A stretch of DNA of 64,000 nt from Desulfosporosinus sp049943955 (lineage in GTDB: Bacteria > Bacillota > Desulfitobacteriia > Desulfitobacteriales > Desulfitobacteriaceae). The notes beneath the pieces were generated by a model. It worked only from the letters and a program-made list of their open reading frames with translations, did not search any database and was not told the origin of the DNA. Shown one piece after another: positions 24,427 to 33,502 of this stretch; within the stretch, counting starts at the first letter, position 1; every line of letters starts with the position of its first letter. The translations under genes and the position numbers were made by a program. The DNA lies in contig NZ_JBNFTW010000009.1 in the NCBI RefSeq assembly GCF_049943955.1, positions 62,001-126,000 of the forward strand, in the 5' to 3' direction.

Positions 24427-25149
24427 ATGTCAAGTTCGAGAGAAAAAGGATTGTTCAATGTGAAAAAAGTCAAATTACTAAGAGGCCGTCTGGCTAAATT
24501 TGTCTGCCTCTTTCTTGTCATTCTAGCGCTTTTAGGGAGCACGGCTCTGGCTGTAAACAAGTATGTCGAGAAGGTCGGCTCGAACTACATCCTTAATATA
24601 AAAGATATTCCTTCAGTAGATGCCATTCTTGTTTTAGGCGCATATGTTGCTCCTGACGGAACACCGTCACCTATGCTTGGTGACCGTCTAACAGAAGGAT
24701 ATGAACTTTACGAACAAGGCAAAGCGCCTAAGCTATTGGTCAGCGGCGACCATGGGCGGAAAACTTATGATGAAGTCAATGCTATGAAGAGCTACCTGCT
24801 GAATAAAGGAGTCCCCAGTCAGGACATTTTTATGGATCATGCAGGCTTTAGTACCTATGAAAGCATTTATCGTGCCAGAGATATTTTTGAAGTTCACAAG
24901 GTAATCATCGTAACTCAGGAATATCATCTTATGCGTGCAGTTTTTCTCGCTCGGGAAATGGGACTCGAAGCCTATGGAGTGGCTTCCGACAAGCACGATT
25001 ACGGACAAGTCATGACCGTTTACAACCTCCGGGAAATAGCTGCCCGGAACAAAGATTTTCTTTGGGTCAAAGTATTTAAACCTAAACCAACGTTTTTAGG
25101 CGACACAATACCCGTTTTTGGCAACGGCGATGCAACGGATGATAAATAA
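24427..25149 (+). CDS. YdcF/SanA-family (DUF218) protein, membrane-anchored
   Basis: 240 aa. An N-terminal basic stretch is followed by one transmembrane segment (~residues 22-42, FVCLFLVILALLGSTALAV). The DUF218 domain follows, with AILVLGAYVAPDGTPSPML, LVSGDHG and VIIVTQEYHLMRAVFLAREMGL, the family core. SanA-like proteins of this type affect envelope permeability or vancomycin resistance in other bacteria; the enzymatic activity is unknown. Ribosome site GGGGAG lies about 10 nt before the ATG. A HAD phosphatase gene starts 22 bp downstream in the same operon. Confidence 0.85.
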   Translation: MSSSREKGLFNVKKVKLLRGRLAKFVCLFLVILALLGSTALAVNKYVEKVGSNYILNIKDIPSVDAILVLGAYVAPDGTPSPMLGDRLTEGYELYEQGKAPKLLVSGDHGRKTYDEVNAMKSYLLNKGVPSQDIFMDHAGFSTYESIYRARDIFEVHKVIIVTQEYHLMRAVFLAREMGLEAYGVASDKHDYGQVMTVYNLREIAARNKDFLWVKVFKPKPTFLGDTIPVFGNGDATDDK

Positions 25150-25171
25150 CAATAACGAAAGGAGTCTAGCG

Positions 25172-25813
25172 ATGAAACTTAAGGGATTTATTTTTGATTT
25201 AGACGGGACATTGCTCAATACACTGCCCGTTTGCTATACAGGTTTTCGCAAGGTCCTTTTAAAGTTTTTAGGCCGCGAATATTCCGATCAAGAAATCGCC
25301 GCCCTGTTTGGACCTTCAGAAGAAGGGGTTTTTAAAAAAGTTCTTCCTGATAGATGGGAGGAAGGCCTCCAGAGTTATCTGGAAGAATACGATCAAGCCC
25401 ACGCTGAGTTTGCCAAACCTTTTCCCGGGATAGAGGATGCCCTGGAATTGCTTTTGCAGCGGGGAATTAAGCTGGCTATCGTTTCCGGCAAAGGTCCCGG
25501 AAGTATGTCTATCTCCTTAAGACATTCGGGGCTGGGTCGATATTTCGAGTTAGTAATTACCGGATCAGAGCAGGGTGCGGATAAACCTAAACACATTAAG
25601 GAGATTCTCCAAGCCTGGGACGTTTCGCCTTTTGAAGTTGCTTATATTGGTGATACGGCTTATGACATCATCGCTGCTAAAAATGCCGGTACATTTTCAG
25701 TTGGAGCTGTCTGGGCTAATACAGCTCAGATCCAGCAAGTGATGGACTTAAAGCCATCTATCTGTTTCACAAATGTAGACTCTTTTAGACAATGGATCGA
25801 GCAATTAACGTAG
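25172..25813 (+). CDS. HAD-superfamily phosphatase (Gph/PpaX-like)
   Basis: 213 aa. Motif I IFDLDGTLLNT (nucleophile Asp near residue 8), motif II VSGKG, motif III Lys in KPKHI, and motif IV YIGDTAYDI are intact, with a four-helix cap between I and II, as in phosphoglycolate phosphatase and pyrophosphatase PpaX. The start is set at ATG 25172, with AAAGGAG 7 nt upstream; an earlier in-frame ATG at 25118 lies inside the preceding gene. The TAG stop runs directly into the left end of a repeat copy. Confidence 0.88.
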   Translation: MKLKGFIFDLDGTLLNTLPVCYTGFRKVLLKFLGREYSDQEIAALFGPSEEGVFKKVLPDRWEEGLQSYLEEYDQAHAEFAKPFPGIEDALELLLQRGIKLAIVSGKGPGSMSISLRHSGLGRYFELVITGSEQGADKPKHIKEILQAWDVSPFEVAYIGDTAYDIIAAKNAGTFSVGAVWANTAQIQQVMDLKPSICFTNVDSFRQWIEQLT

Positions 25814-25985
25814 TAAACTTGTTCAGCTAAAGCCGAACATCGGGCTTGGAGGCGATAGTGTCCTGCAGACACTTTCGCCGAAAACGCCCAGCCCATAACA
25901 AATGCTATCGCGCTGAGGGATGGATTCTAACCTGACCGAAGCAAGGTATGGGAACTACTCCCACTTGTATAAGTGGGAGCCTGGC
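25814..25985 (+). repeat. Four-hairpin repeat, full-length copy abutting a stop codon
   Basis: Begins TAAACTTG right after the TAG stop of the HAD gene. Hairpins are GTTCAGCT-aa-AGCCGAAC, GGCGAtAGTGTC...GACACTtTCGCC, GCGC near the centre, and CTCCCACTT gtat AAGTGGGAG (25958-25979). The terminal sequence is diverged (CTGTATCAAA rather than GGATAAA). Confidence 0.8.
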
Positions 25986-25995
25986 AACTGTATCA

Positions 25996-26050
25996 AACAG
26001 GAACATGCTGGAAAATCTTTTATCCAGTCATGTTCCTGTTTTATTTTATT
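25996..26050 (+). terminator. Intrinsic terminator
   Basis: 12-bp stem AACAGGAACATG / CATGTTCCTGTT with an inner CTGG/CCAG, followed by TTATTTTATTA. It ends the ydcF-HAD transcript beyond the repeat copy and faces the convergent glycogen operon. Confidence 0.9.
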
Positions 26051-26058
26051 ATCGAGAC

Positions 26059-29000
26059 TTACCTTTGTGCATTTCTGGCCAAAGACTGAAGCCAGGTCTT
26101 CACCTCTGTTGTCAGCAAATTTTTGTTTAATGTCCAGCACCAATTCCCTCCAACAGTCCCAGGGACATTCATTCTGGCTTTCGAATCAAGTCCCAATACA
26201 TCTTGCATTGGGGTAATAACCCAAGCGGCCTGACTCATATATAACTTTTCAATAAGCTTACGGCACGCTCTTTTTAGCTCTTCCTCCTGATATTTCTCAT
26301 TTTCTAATTCCTGATCGCAGTCAGATTCCTCGCCATTGCTACTCATCGTTGATTTGTACCATCCCAACAAAGTATCGTTGTCGTGGGTACCAGAGTAGTA
26401 AACAATATTCGTGTCGCCTTCGGAGTCAATGTCCTCAAGAGAAGTGAATTGGAGCACCTTCATGCCTGGAAACCCAAAAATCTTTTTTAAAATAGTGACT
26501 TCCGTTGTTATAATCCCCAGGTCCTCTGCTATAAAAGGCAGTTCTCCAAATCTTTCCGCCAGACTCTCGAAAAACCGTTTTCCAGGTCCCTTCATCCAAT
26601 GACCATGGATTGCTGTTTCTTCCTTAACATCGATCTCCCAATAGGATTCAAAGCCGCGGAAGTGATCAAGACGTACATAATCAAAAAGCCGAAGGGCGAG
26701 CTCTATTCGTTTCTTCCACCAAACATAATCCTGAGCAGCCAAAGCATCCCAATCATAGACGGGATTTCCCCATAATTGACCGGTCTCACTAAAATAATCG
26801 GGAGGAACGCCTGCCACTTTTATAGGGGACCCACGCTCATCTAACTTGAAGAGTTTGCGGTTTACCCAGATATCGCAGCTGTCACCGGCAACAAACAGGG
26901 GAATATCCCCGATTAATTTTACATGCTTAGCTGCCGCATATTCCTTCAGAGACCGCCACTGGAAATAAAACGTATACTGGACAAACCGCTGAAATTCTAT
27001 GTCTTCTTCGAGCAGCTGAGAACACTCCGCAAGTTTTGCCGGATTGCGGCAAGCTATTTCCGGTTCCCATTCATACCAGGCCATACCTGGAAAATATGCC
27101 TTTAAGGCACGGTAGAGAGCGTAGTCATCCAGCCATTCCCGGTTATCCCTTAGAAACCTGACATAGTTCTGACGGGAAAGATACTTAGAGTCCAGCCCAT
27201 AGTATTCCGGGGCAGTTTTTTGAACCTGAACTCTAAAGGCCTTAAAGGCTTCACGGAGACAAGATTCTTTAAACCTTTCCGGAGATTGCAGGCCTTGAGA
27301 AAACGTTTTAAGCGCTGACTCCTGCAGGAGCCCCTCTCGGATTAAGAGTTCCAGACTGATCAACCTAGAGTTTCCGGCGAAAGCGGAATCACTTTGATAG
27401 GGAGAATCCCCTAAGCCTACCGGATTCAACGGCAGGACCTGCCATAACGATTGCCCTGTATCCACTAAAAAATCAATAAAGCCATAAGCCTCTGCTCCAA
27501 AATCTCCGCTTCCGCTGCCAAAATCAGAGGGCAAAGAACTTATAGGCATTAAAACCCCGCAAGCACGAGAAAAATCATGCTGGGGAAAAGACAACCAGCT
27601 CTGTTTCTTTAACAGAACTAACGCGGATAAAGGAGCCAGTTTTATGGTCTGAGGATTTTTAGCCTCTTCTCCGTCGAGAGTCTCACCACTGAGTAAATTG
27701 ATGCAAGAAGGGTTCAATTTATAATCAGCTGAAGAATTAAGATCTAAGGCTATCTCCCTTGACTGTATAAGGCTGCTATTAACCATAACTGTAATTTCCT
27801 CGTCTCTCCAGAACCGTCGAAATCCATAAATATCCGGTTCCAGAAAGAAGGAATGAAAATCACCGGCTTGAAAAACCTCATATTCACGGCGCAAGCCGAT
27901 AACCTTTTTATACCAAGTTAAGATTTCTTTGTCTTCTTGTCCCCAGGGAAATGTCCCGCGATTGTAAGGATCGCTATACCCTTCCATTCCGGCTTCGTCT
28001 CCGTAGTAAATACAAGGAACACCCGGGAAGGTCATTTGAATTAGGGTGAGAAGTTTCAATCTCTGTACCGCCAGCCGCCGAGCTCCTGCCGCAAGCTTAT
28101 AGGTGCGTTTTTGGGTTTCTGTTAATGTCTCTTCAGGAGGAGCCTCTCCTAAAAGAGTCAGAATACGTTCGCGGTCATGGCTTCCGATAAGGTTCATCGC
28201 CCCACTAAAATTCTCCCAGGGGTAGTTTTCCAACAAACTCATCACACGCTGATGCACCATGCCAGAACTGAGTTTGCCGAGAATATAGTTGAGAGCAATA
28301 TCCCGAAAAGGATAATTCATCGTTGCATCCAACTCATAACCCCAAAAATACTGGCGCCATTGACCATAGCTCTGTTTATTTGAGGCATCTTCCCATACTT
28401 CTCCGATAAGGACCGCCTCGGGATTCATAGTTTTCATCAATTTCCTAAATTTCCGGATAAATTCATCCGGCAGCTCATCCGCAACATCGAGCCTCCAACC
28501 GGCAATCCCTTTTTTCATCCACTTCTGAAGGACCCCGCTGTCGGCGTCAAAGATAAAGTTTTGATAAGAAGGTTCCAATTCATTCACTTCCGGCAGCGCG
28601 TCAACATTCCACCATCCCTTATAGTCCTTGCTGCTGCCCTTAAATCGATACCACTTATAATAAGGGGAATCTTCAGATTGATAAGCACCCAAATTTGGGT
28701 AATTGCCATAGCGATTGAAGTAAATACTGTCACTCCCTGTATGGCTGAACACGCCATCTATGATGAGTGAAATACCATATTTCCTCGCTTCGAGGACTAG
28801 CTGCTCAAAGAGTTCTTCATCTCCGTACATAGGATCAATCCTATGATAATCGGCTGTATCGTATTTATGATTACTCGGAGCATCAAATAGGGGATTAAAG
28901 TAAATAACGCTGATGCCCAATTCCTGAAGATAAGGCAGCTTTTTTATAACGCCTACCAAGCTGCCGCCAAAAAAGTCCCAATGAGTTACTCTGCCCTCTT

Positions 29001-29583
29001 CGTCTTTGACATAGATAGGAGGCTCATACCAATTGGCATGAATTAGGGCATTTTTTCTGGGATAGGGAGGAAAGCCTTCGTCATGGGCCTGGTAAAAACG
29101 GTCGACGTAAATCTGATACATAATGCCTTTTTGGTACCACTCAGGAACTTTCAGGGGATGATAAACCGTCACTTGGTAAGAAGGGGGCTCGTGATCTTCA
29201 AGCTGACCCTCGCCTCCCAATCTTCGGGAATTGCCATAAAAGTAACATTGGCCTCCGACGAAAAACTTAAAATAATACCAAATAAGTCCAGGTACATCGG
29301 GAACCTCATATTCTGTTTCAAATACCACCCTTTGTTCAGAACCCTTTATAGCACCGGCAGCAGGAAATAACTTTTCGCCGCCCTTTTCCAAAATCTCAAC
29401 AGATTTTACATCCATCAGAATTAAATGTTCCTGTTCCTTCTCCCAAACTCTAAAGAAACAGTCCTCAACAGGCATAACCGAACATATTTCCAGGCGCAAA
29501 AGAATTGTCTGCCCACAGGTTACAGCTCCAAAAGGAGCGCGAAAGTATAACTTATGGGAGTTGTGATAGGCGAAAAGTTCCAT
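26059..29583 (-). CDS. Alpha-amylase (GH13) fused to 4-alpha-glucanotransferase (GH77)
   Basis: 1174-aa fusion. Residues ~1-130 are an N-terminal beta domain of neopullulanase/maltogenic-amylase type. Residues ~140-640 are a GH13 barrel with GWRLDVADEL (Asp nucleophile), LIGEVWED (Glu acid/base) and IGSHDRERIL (Asp). From ~660 on comes a complete amylomaltase: GVLMPISSLPSDFG, PSPYQS-type GDSPYQSDSAFAGN, YVRLDHFRGFESYW (Asp), FIAEDLGIIT (Glu) and GTHDNDTLLGWY (Asp). One chain could hydrolyse alpha-glucans and re-shuffle the oligosaccharides. Both catalytic sites are intact. No signal peptide. It is the last gene of the glycogen operon, 56 bp after glgA. Confidence 0.92.
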   Translation of the reverse strand: MELFAYHNSHKLYFRAPFGAVTCGQTILLRLEICSVMPVEDCFFRVWEKEQEHLILMDVKSVEILEKGGEKLFPAAGAIKGSEQRVVFETEYEVPDVPGLIWYYFKFFVGGQCYFYGNSRRLGGEGQLEDHEPPSYQVTVYHPLKVPEWYQKGIMYQIYVDRFYQAHDEGFPPYPRKNALIHANWYEPPIYVKDEEGRVTHWDFFGGSLVGVIKKLPYLQELGISVIYFNPLFDAPSNHKYDTADYHRIDPMYGDEELFEQLVLEARKYGISLIIDGVFSHTGSDSIYFNRYGNYPNLGAYQSEDSPYYKWYRFKGSSKDYKGWWNVDALPEVNELEPSYQNFIFDADSGVLQKWMKKGIAGWRLDVADELPDEFIRKFRKLMKTMNPEAVLIGEVWEDASNKQSYGQWRQYFWGYELDATMNYPFRDIALNYILGKLSSGMVHQRVMSLLENYPWENFSGAMNLIGSHDRERILTLLGEAPPEETLTETQKRTYKLAAGARRLAVQRLKLLTLIQMTFPGVPCIYYGDEAGMEGYSDPYNRGTFPWGQEDKEILTWYKKVIGLRREYEVFQAGDFHSFFLEPDIYGFRRFWRDEEITVMVNSSLIQSREIALDLNSSADYKLNPSCINLLSGETLDGEEAKNPQTIKLAPLSALVLLKKQSWLSFPQHDFSRACGVLMPISSLPSDFGSGSGDFGAEAYGFIDFLVDTGQSLWQVLPLNPVGLGDSPYQSDSAFAGNSRLISLELLIREGLLQESALKTFSQGLQSPERFKESCLREAFKAFRVQVQKTAPEYYGLDSKYLSRQNYVRFLRDNREWLDDYALYRALKAYFPGMAWYEWEPEIACRNPAKLAECSQLLEEDIEFQRFVQYTFYFQWRSLKEYAAAKHVKLIGDIPLFVAGDSCDIWVNRKLFKLDERGSPIKVAGVPPDYFSETGQLWGNPVYDWDALAAQDYVWWKKRIELALRLFDYVRLDHFRGFESYWEIDVKEETAIHGHWMKGPGKRFFESLAERFGELPFIAEDLGIITTEVTILKKIFGFPGMKVLQFTSLEDIDSEGDTNIVYYSGTHDNDTLLGWYKSTMSSNGEESDCDQELENEKYQEEELKRACRKLIEKLYMSQAAWVITPMQDVLGLDSKARMNVPGTVGGNWCWTLNKNLLTTEVKTWLQSLARNAQR

Positions 29584-29639
29584 TTCAACTCTCCTAGGAA
29601 GATTTTTAGAATTCTTTCACCTAAAGCCTTAAATAAGTT

Positions 29640-31082
29640 TTAGGCTTTTAGCCTAATAAGAGACTCGTATAGATTAAGATAGGCAGAGGCTGAAGAATCC
29701 CAACTGAAATCACAAGTCATGGCACTTTTTTGCAATCGGGCCCAAGCAGTTCTATCGGAGTCATAGATTTTTACTGCCCGCTGAACGGCAAACAGTAATT
29801 CATGAGCATTATAATTGGCAAAACTAAAGCCGTTGCCTTCACCCGTGTATTCATTAAAGGGAATCACTGTATCCTTTAATCCTCCTGTTTCACGCACGAT
29901 GGGAATTGTTCCATAATGCATGGCAATCATTTGTGATATACCACAAGGTTCAAAAAGTGACGGCATTAATAAAATGTCGATTCCAGCATAGATTTTGTGA
30001 GCAAATTGATCGTTGAATTCTCTTCTGAAGACAAACTTATCAGGATATTTCTCGGCAAATGTTTGCAATTTCTCTTCATAACGTTTATCCCCTGTCCCAA
30101 GGATAACCAGTTGTACGTCAAGCATCAGGATTTCTTCCATAATAAAACAGAGAAGATCCAGCCCTTTCTGGTCAACTAGACGGCTTACCATCCCCAGAAG
30201 CGGTAAATTTCCCCTTTCGGGAAGTCCTAAGCAATGCAGCAAATCCTTTTTATTCAGGTCCTTAGCTTTAGGAGAAGAACCATAAGGGGAAGAAATCAGA
30301 GAATCTGTGTAAGGATCATAAACCTGATAATCAATGCCATTGAGAATACCAAGCAATAAATCTTTGCGTTTCTGAATAATCCCTTCTAACCGCTCTCCAT
30401 AAAAAGAATATTGAATTTCCCGAGCATAGGTCGGACTTACAGTTGTAATTCGGTCGGCATAAAGCAGTCCTGCTTTCATGAAATTAACCTTACCATTAAA
30501 CTCCAACTTTTCCTCTGTAAAATACTTTTCATTAAGGCCAATTATATCCGTCAAAACTTCTTTAGGAAAAACTCCTTGATACTTAAGATTGTGAATCGTA
30601 AATACCGTCTTAAGTGAGTAATATAGAGGTTCTTTAACATAAAACTCCTTTTGCAGCAAGGGAATAAGCGCCGTATGCCAGTCATGACAATGAATGATAT
30701 CAGGCTTAAATTCCGGCAGATGAGTCAGACTTTCCAACACAGCACGTGAAAAGAAAGCATATTGTTCTGCCTCATCGTATTCTCCATAAACATTACTTCG
30801 CTTAAAATAATACTCATTGTCGATAAAGTAGAAGCGGACTCCTTTATAGGTGAATTCTTCAAGGCCGCAATATTGTCTGCGCCATGCTAAAGGAACGTAA
30901 AAATGATTAATCTTCTGAAACTGTTTGCGGAAATCCTCAGGGATAATACTATACTTTGGCATAATGACACGAACGTCAGCGCCTTGTCTTTGCAAGGCAC
31001 TTGGCAGAGAACCTCCTACTTCACCCAAACCACCGGTTTTGACAAAGGGATCTGCCTCAGCAATAGCAAAAACGATTTTCAT
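29640..31082 (-). CDS. glgA: Glycogen synthase (ADP-glucose)
   Basis: 480-aa GT5 enzyme that extends alpha-1,4-glucan from ADP-glucose. KTGGLGEVGGSLP near residue 16 is the ADP-glucose binding signature. HDWHTALIPL near 130 and the C-terminal MPSLFEPCGISQMIAMHYGTIPIVRETGGLKDTV are GT5 hallmarks. Full length. It lies 21 bp downstream of glgD. A small AAAGCCT/AGGCTTT hairpin spans its stop codon and may tune expression of the following fusion gene. Confidence 0.95.
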   Translation of the reverse strand: MKIVFAIAEADPFVKTGGLGEVGGSLPSALQRQGADVRVIMPKYSIIPEDFRKQFQKINHFYVPLAWRRQYCGLEEFTYKGVRFYFIDNEYYFKRSNVYGEYDEAEQYAFFSRAVLESLTHLPEFKPDIIHCHDWHTALIPLLQKEFYVKEPLYYSLKTVFTIHNLKYQGVFPKEVLTDIIGLNEKYFTEEKLEFNGKVNFMKAGLLYADRITTVSPTYAREIQYSFYGERLEGIIQKRKDLLLGILNGIDYQVYDPYTDSLISSPYGSSPKAKDLNKKDLLHCLGLPERGNLPLLGMVSRLVDQKGLDLLCFIMEEILMLDVQLVILGTGDKRYEEKLQTFAEKYPDKFVFRREFNDQFAHKIYAGIDILLMPSLFEPCGISQMIAMHYGTIPIVRETGGLKDTVIPFNEYTGEGNGFSFANYNAHELLFAVQRAVKIYDSDRTAWARLQKSAMTCDFSWDSSASAYLNLYESLIRLKA

Positions 31083-31103
31083 AGTACCCCTCTTTTCTCA
31101 AGC

Positions 31104-32240
31104 CTAGACCAAAGACCCTTTAAGGACGACCAAGGGAGAACTTTTATTTCCTTTTAATATATTCCCTGGAAAAACCTGAACAAATTTATCCAGTATGACA
31201 TGATCTAATCTTGAACCACTGGAAACTTTACATTTCTGCATGATAATACTGTTGCTTATGCTGGCTCCGTCTTCAACAATCACTTCGCGTGATAAGATTG
31301 AATTACGGACCTCTCCTTCAATAATACATCCACTGGAAATTAGTGAATTTGCTATGATTGCTTGATTGCCATGCTTCGTGGGAGGATTGTCCACAATTTT
31401 AGTGTGAATTCGATCATGTCCCATGAGTACTTCCCGGCAAATTATCGGATCAAGTAATTCCATGCTCCGATCAAAATAATCTTTTACTGAATTTATCACT
31501 CCGAAATAGCCAGTAAAAGGAACTCCAATAATTTTTAAGGTGCGTATATTTTCACGTATTGCTTCGATTAGATTTATACCTTCAATGGAGCGATATCCAT
31601 CAACAATTTCCAGAAGGAGCGTTCGCCGAATAATCAACATATCTAAAAAATAGTTCTGCTTTCGCGGCCAAGTTATTGTTGAGTTCGTGTCACTCACATC
31701 CAGGATGTCAAGAACATCTTGATTATCAGAGATAACAAGACGTTCTTTTCCCTTCATAGCTGAGAGATCTGTGCTTTCTTTATATATCAACGTTACATCG
31801 GCTTTCTCATTTCTGTGTTTTTCTAATGCTTCATTATAATTGATATTAAAAATATGATTACAGCCGCTGATAATTATATTTTCAGATAAGTCCTTCTGCA
31901 GATATTCAATATTCAACTGTAAGTCTTTTAGCCGGAATTTTCCGTTTTCCCCTGATAGTCCATGAATGGCTCCAGGTAAAATAAACAATCCTCCTGACTT
32001 ACGATCCAAAAACCAATCTTTGCCGGCACCCAAATGATCCAGAATCGACCTATAATGGCGGGGGGTAATTAACCCGATTGTCCATAAGCCGGAATTAACC
32101 ATACTTGATAGTGCAAAATCCAAAATTCTATAACGTCCTCCGAAGGGGACCGCCGCGATCGACCTCTCGGAAGTTAACCCTCTGAGACTAAGGCTATCAG
32201 AACCATTATTTCCAAATAGGATTCCAATGGCATTTTGCAT
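31104..32240 (-). CDS. glgD: GlgD, non-catalytic ADP-glucose pyrophosphorylase subunit
   Basis: 378 aa. Nucleotidyltransferase fold plus C-terminal left-handed beta-helix (hexapeptide repeats such as ISSGCIIEGEVRNSIL). The N-terminal GxGxRL glucose-1-phosphate site of GlgC is missing (GNNGSDSLSLRGLTSERSIAAVPFGG instead), as is typical of GlgD, which pairs with GlgC in Firmicutes to give an active heterotetramer. It is 24 bp downstream of glgC. Confidence 0.92.
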   Translation of the reverse strand: MQNAIGILFGNNGSDSLSLRGLTSERSIAAVPFGGRYRILDFALSSMVNSGLWTIGLITPRHYRSILDHLGAGKDWFLDRKSGGLFILPGAIHGLSGENGKFRLKDLQLNIEYLQKDLSENIIISGCNHIFNINYNEALEKHRNEKADVTLIYKESTDLSAMKGKERLVISDNQDVLDILDVSDTNSTITWPRKQNYFLDMLIIRRTLLLEIVDGYRSIEGINLIEAIRENIRTLKIIGVPFTGYFGVINSVKDYFDRSMELLDPIICREVLMGHDRIHTKIVDNPPTKHGNQAIIANSLISSGCIIEGEVRNSILSREVIVEDGASISNSIIMQKCKVSSGSRLDHVILDKFVQVFPGNILKGNKSSPLVVLKGSLV

Positions 32241-32264
32241 CTGCTACCCTCCCCTCGACAAATT

Positions 32265-33458
32265 TTAGCGGGTTGAATACAGATTACTGCCCGCATAAAT
32301 GACAGAGCCTTTTCCAAGGACGTAATGATCCTCTATTACTGTAATTCCTGCCTGGTGCACAACGGAATCCTCTTCAATTCCGATTGAACAATAACTCATT
32401 ATTTTGGCATTTTCACCGACAATTGTTTTATTGATTTTTGCATGACCACTGACCCTGGCATGGGGCAATAAAATAGAATTTTTTATACTGGCCCCTTCCC
32501 CGACATAGGCTCCGGGAGCTAAAACTGAATAGCTGACATCTCCTAACACCACACAACCATTACTGATAAGACTGTTATTAATTCTTGCTTTCGGGCCAAT
32601 ATACTGCGGCGGCAAAATATCTTCATTGGAAAAAACCCTTTGAGCGGGGTCAAAGAGATTAATGGCCTCATCTCCCTCCAGAAATTCCATATTAGCATTG
32701 TAGTAACTTTCGATGGTGCCCACATCTCTCCAATAGCCTTGAAACTTATAGGCATACAATTTTCTTCCTAATTCAATTTGTTTAGGGATAATATTTTTTC
32801 CGAAATCATTTTCGGATGTTTGATCCTGTTCATCCTCAAGCAATGCTTGCTTGAGAATTGGCCAGTTGAAAATATAGATTCCCATAGATGCCAGATTGCT
32901 ATCAGGATTCGCAATTTTTTCAGTAAACTTTATTATCCTGCCTTCTTTATTAAGAGACACAATACCAAAACGTGAAACTTCCTCCCAAGGAACTTCAATC
33001 GTGGAAATTGTAATTTCCGATCCTTTTTCTTTATGATAATTGAGCATAGAGAGATAATTCATTTTATAAATATGATCTCCTGAGATAATAAGCACATAGT
33101 CTGGATCAAAAAAGTCAATAAATTTTAAATTTTGAAAAATGGCATTGGCAGTCCCTTTATACCAGCTTAATTCGTGTTCCCCCACGAAGGGAGGCAAAAT
33201 ATGGACACCACCGAAGGGGTTGTCAAGATTCCAGGCAGAACCCAGGCCGATATAGGAATTAAGCAGGAAGGGCTTATATTGAGTGAGAACCCCTACAGTA
33301 TTGATGTTGGAATTTGCGCAATTACTTAAACTAAAATCAATAATTCGGTACTTGCCACAAAATGAGACCGCGGGTTTAGCAATATTACGCGTCAAACTCC
33401 CTAATCTGCTCCCCTGCCCTCCTGCCAAAAGCATTGCAATACACTCTTGCTTATGCAT
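32265..33458 (-). CDS. glgC: ADP-glucose pyrophosphorylase catalytic subunit
   Basis: 397 aa. Makes ADP-glucose from ATP and glucose-1-phosphate, the committed step of glycogen synthesis. AMLLAGGQGSRLGSLT at the N-terminus is the nucleotide site; KPAVSFCGKYRIIDFSLSNC and IISGDHIYKMNY contain the catalytic Lys/Asp; the C-terminus is a beta-helix (INNSLISNGCVV). It lies between glgP and glgD, spacing 44 and 24 bp. Confidence 0.95.
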   Translation of the reverse strand: MHKQECIAMLLAGGQGSRLGSLTRNIAKPAVSFCGKYRIIDFSLSNCANSNINTVGVLTQYKPFLLNSYIGLGSAWNLDNPFGGVHILPPFVGEHELSWYKGTANAIFQNLKFIDFFDPDYVLIISGDHIYKMNYLSMLNYHKEKGSEITISTIEVPWEEVSRFGIVSLNKEGRIIKFTEKIANPDSNLASMGIYIFNWPILKQALLEDEQDQTSENDFGKNIIPKQIELGRKLYAYKFQGYWRDVGTIESYYNANMEFLEGDEAINLFDPAQRVFSNEDILPPQYIGPKARINNSLISNGCVVLGDVSYSVLAPGAYVGEGASIKNSILLPHARVSGHAKINKTIVGENAKIMSYCSIGIEEDSVVHQAGITVIEDHYVLGKGSVIYAGSNLYSTR

Positions 33459-33502
33459 ATTTTCACCTTTCTCTCTTCTTCCTGCATTTACGAATCGTCT
33501 AC

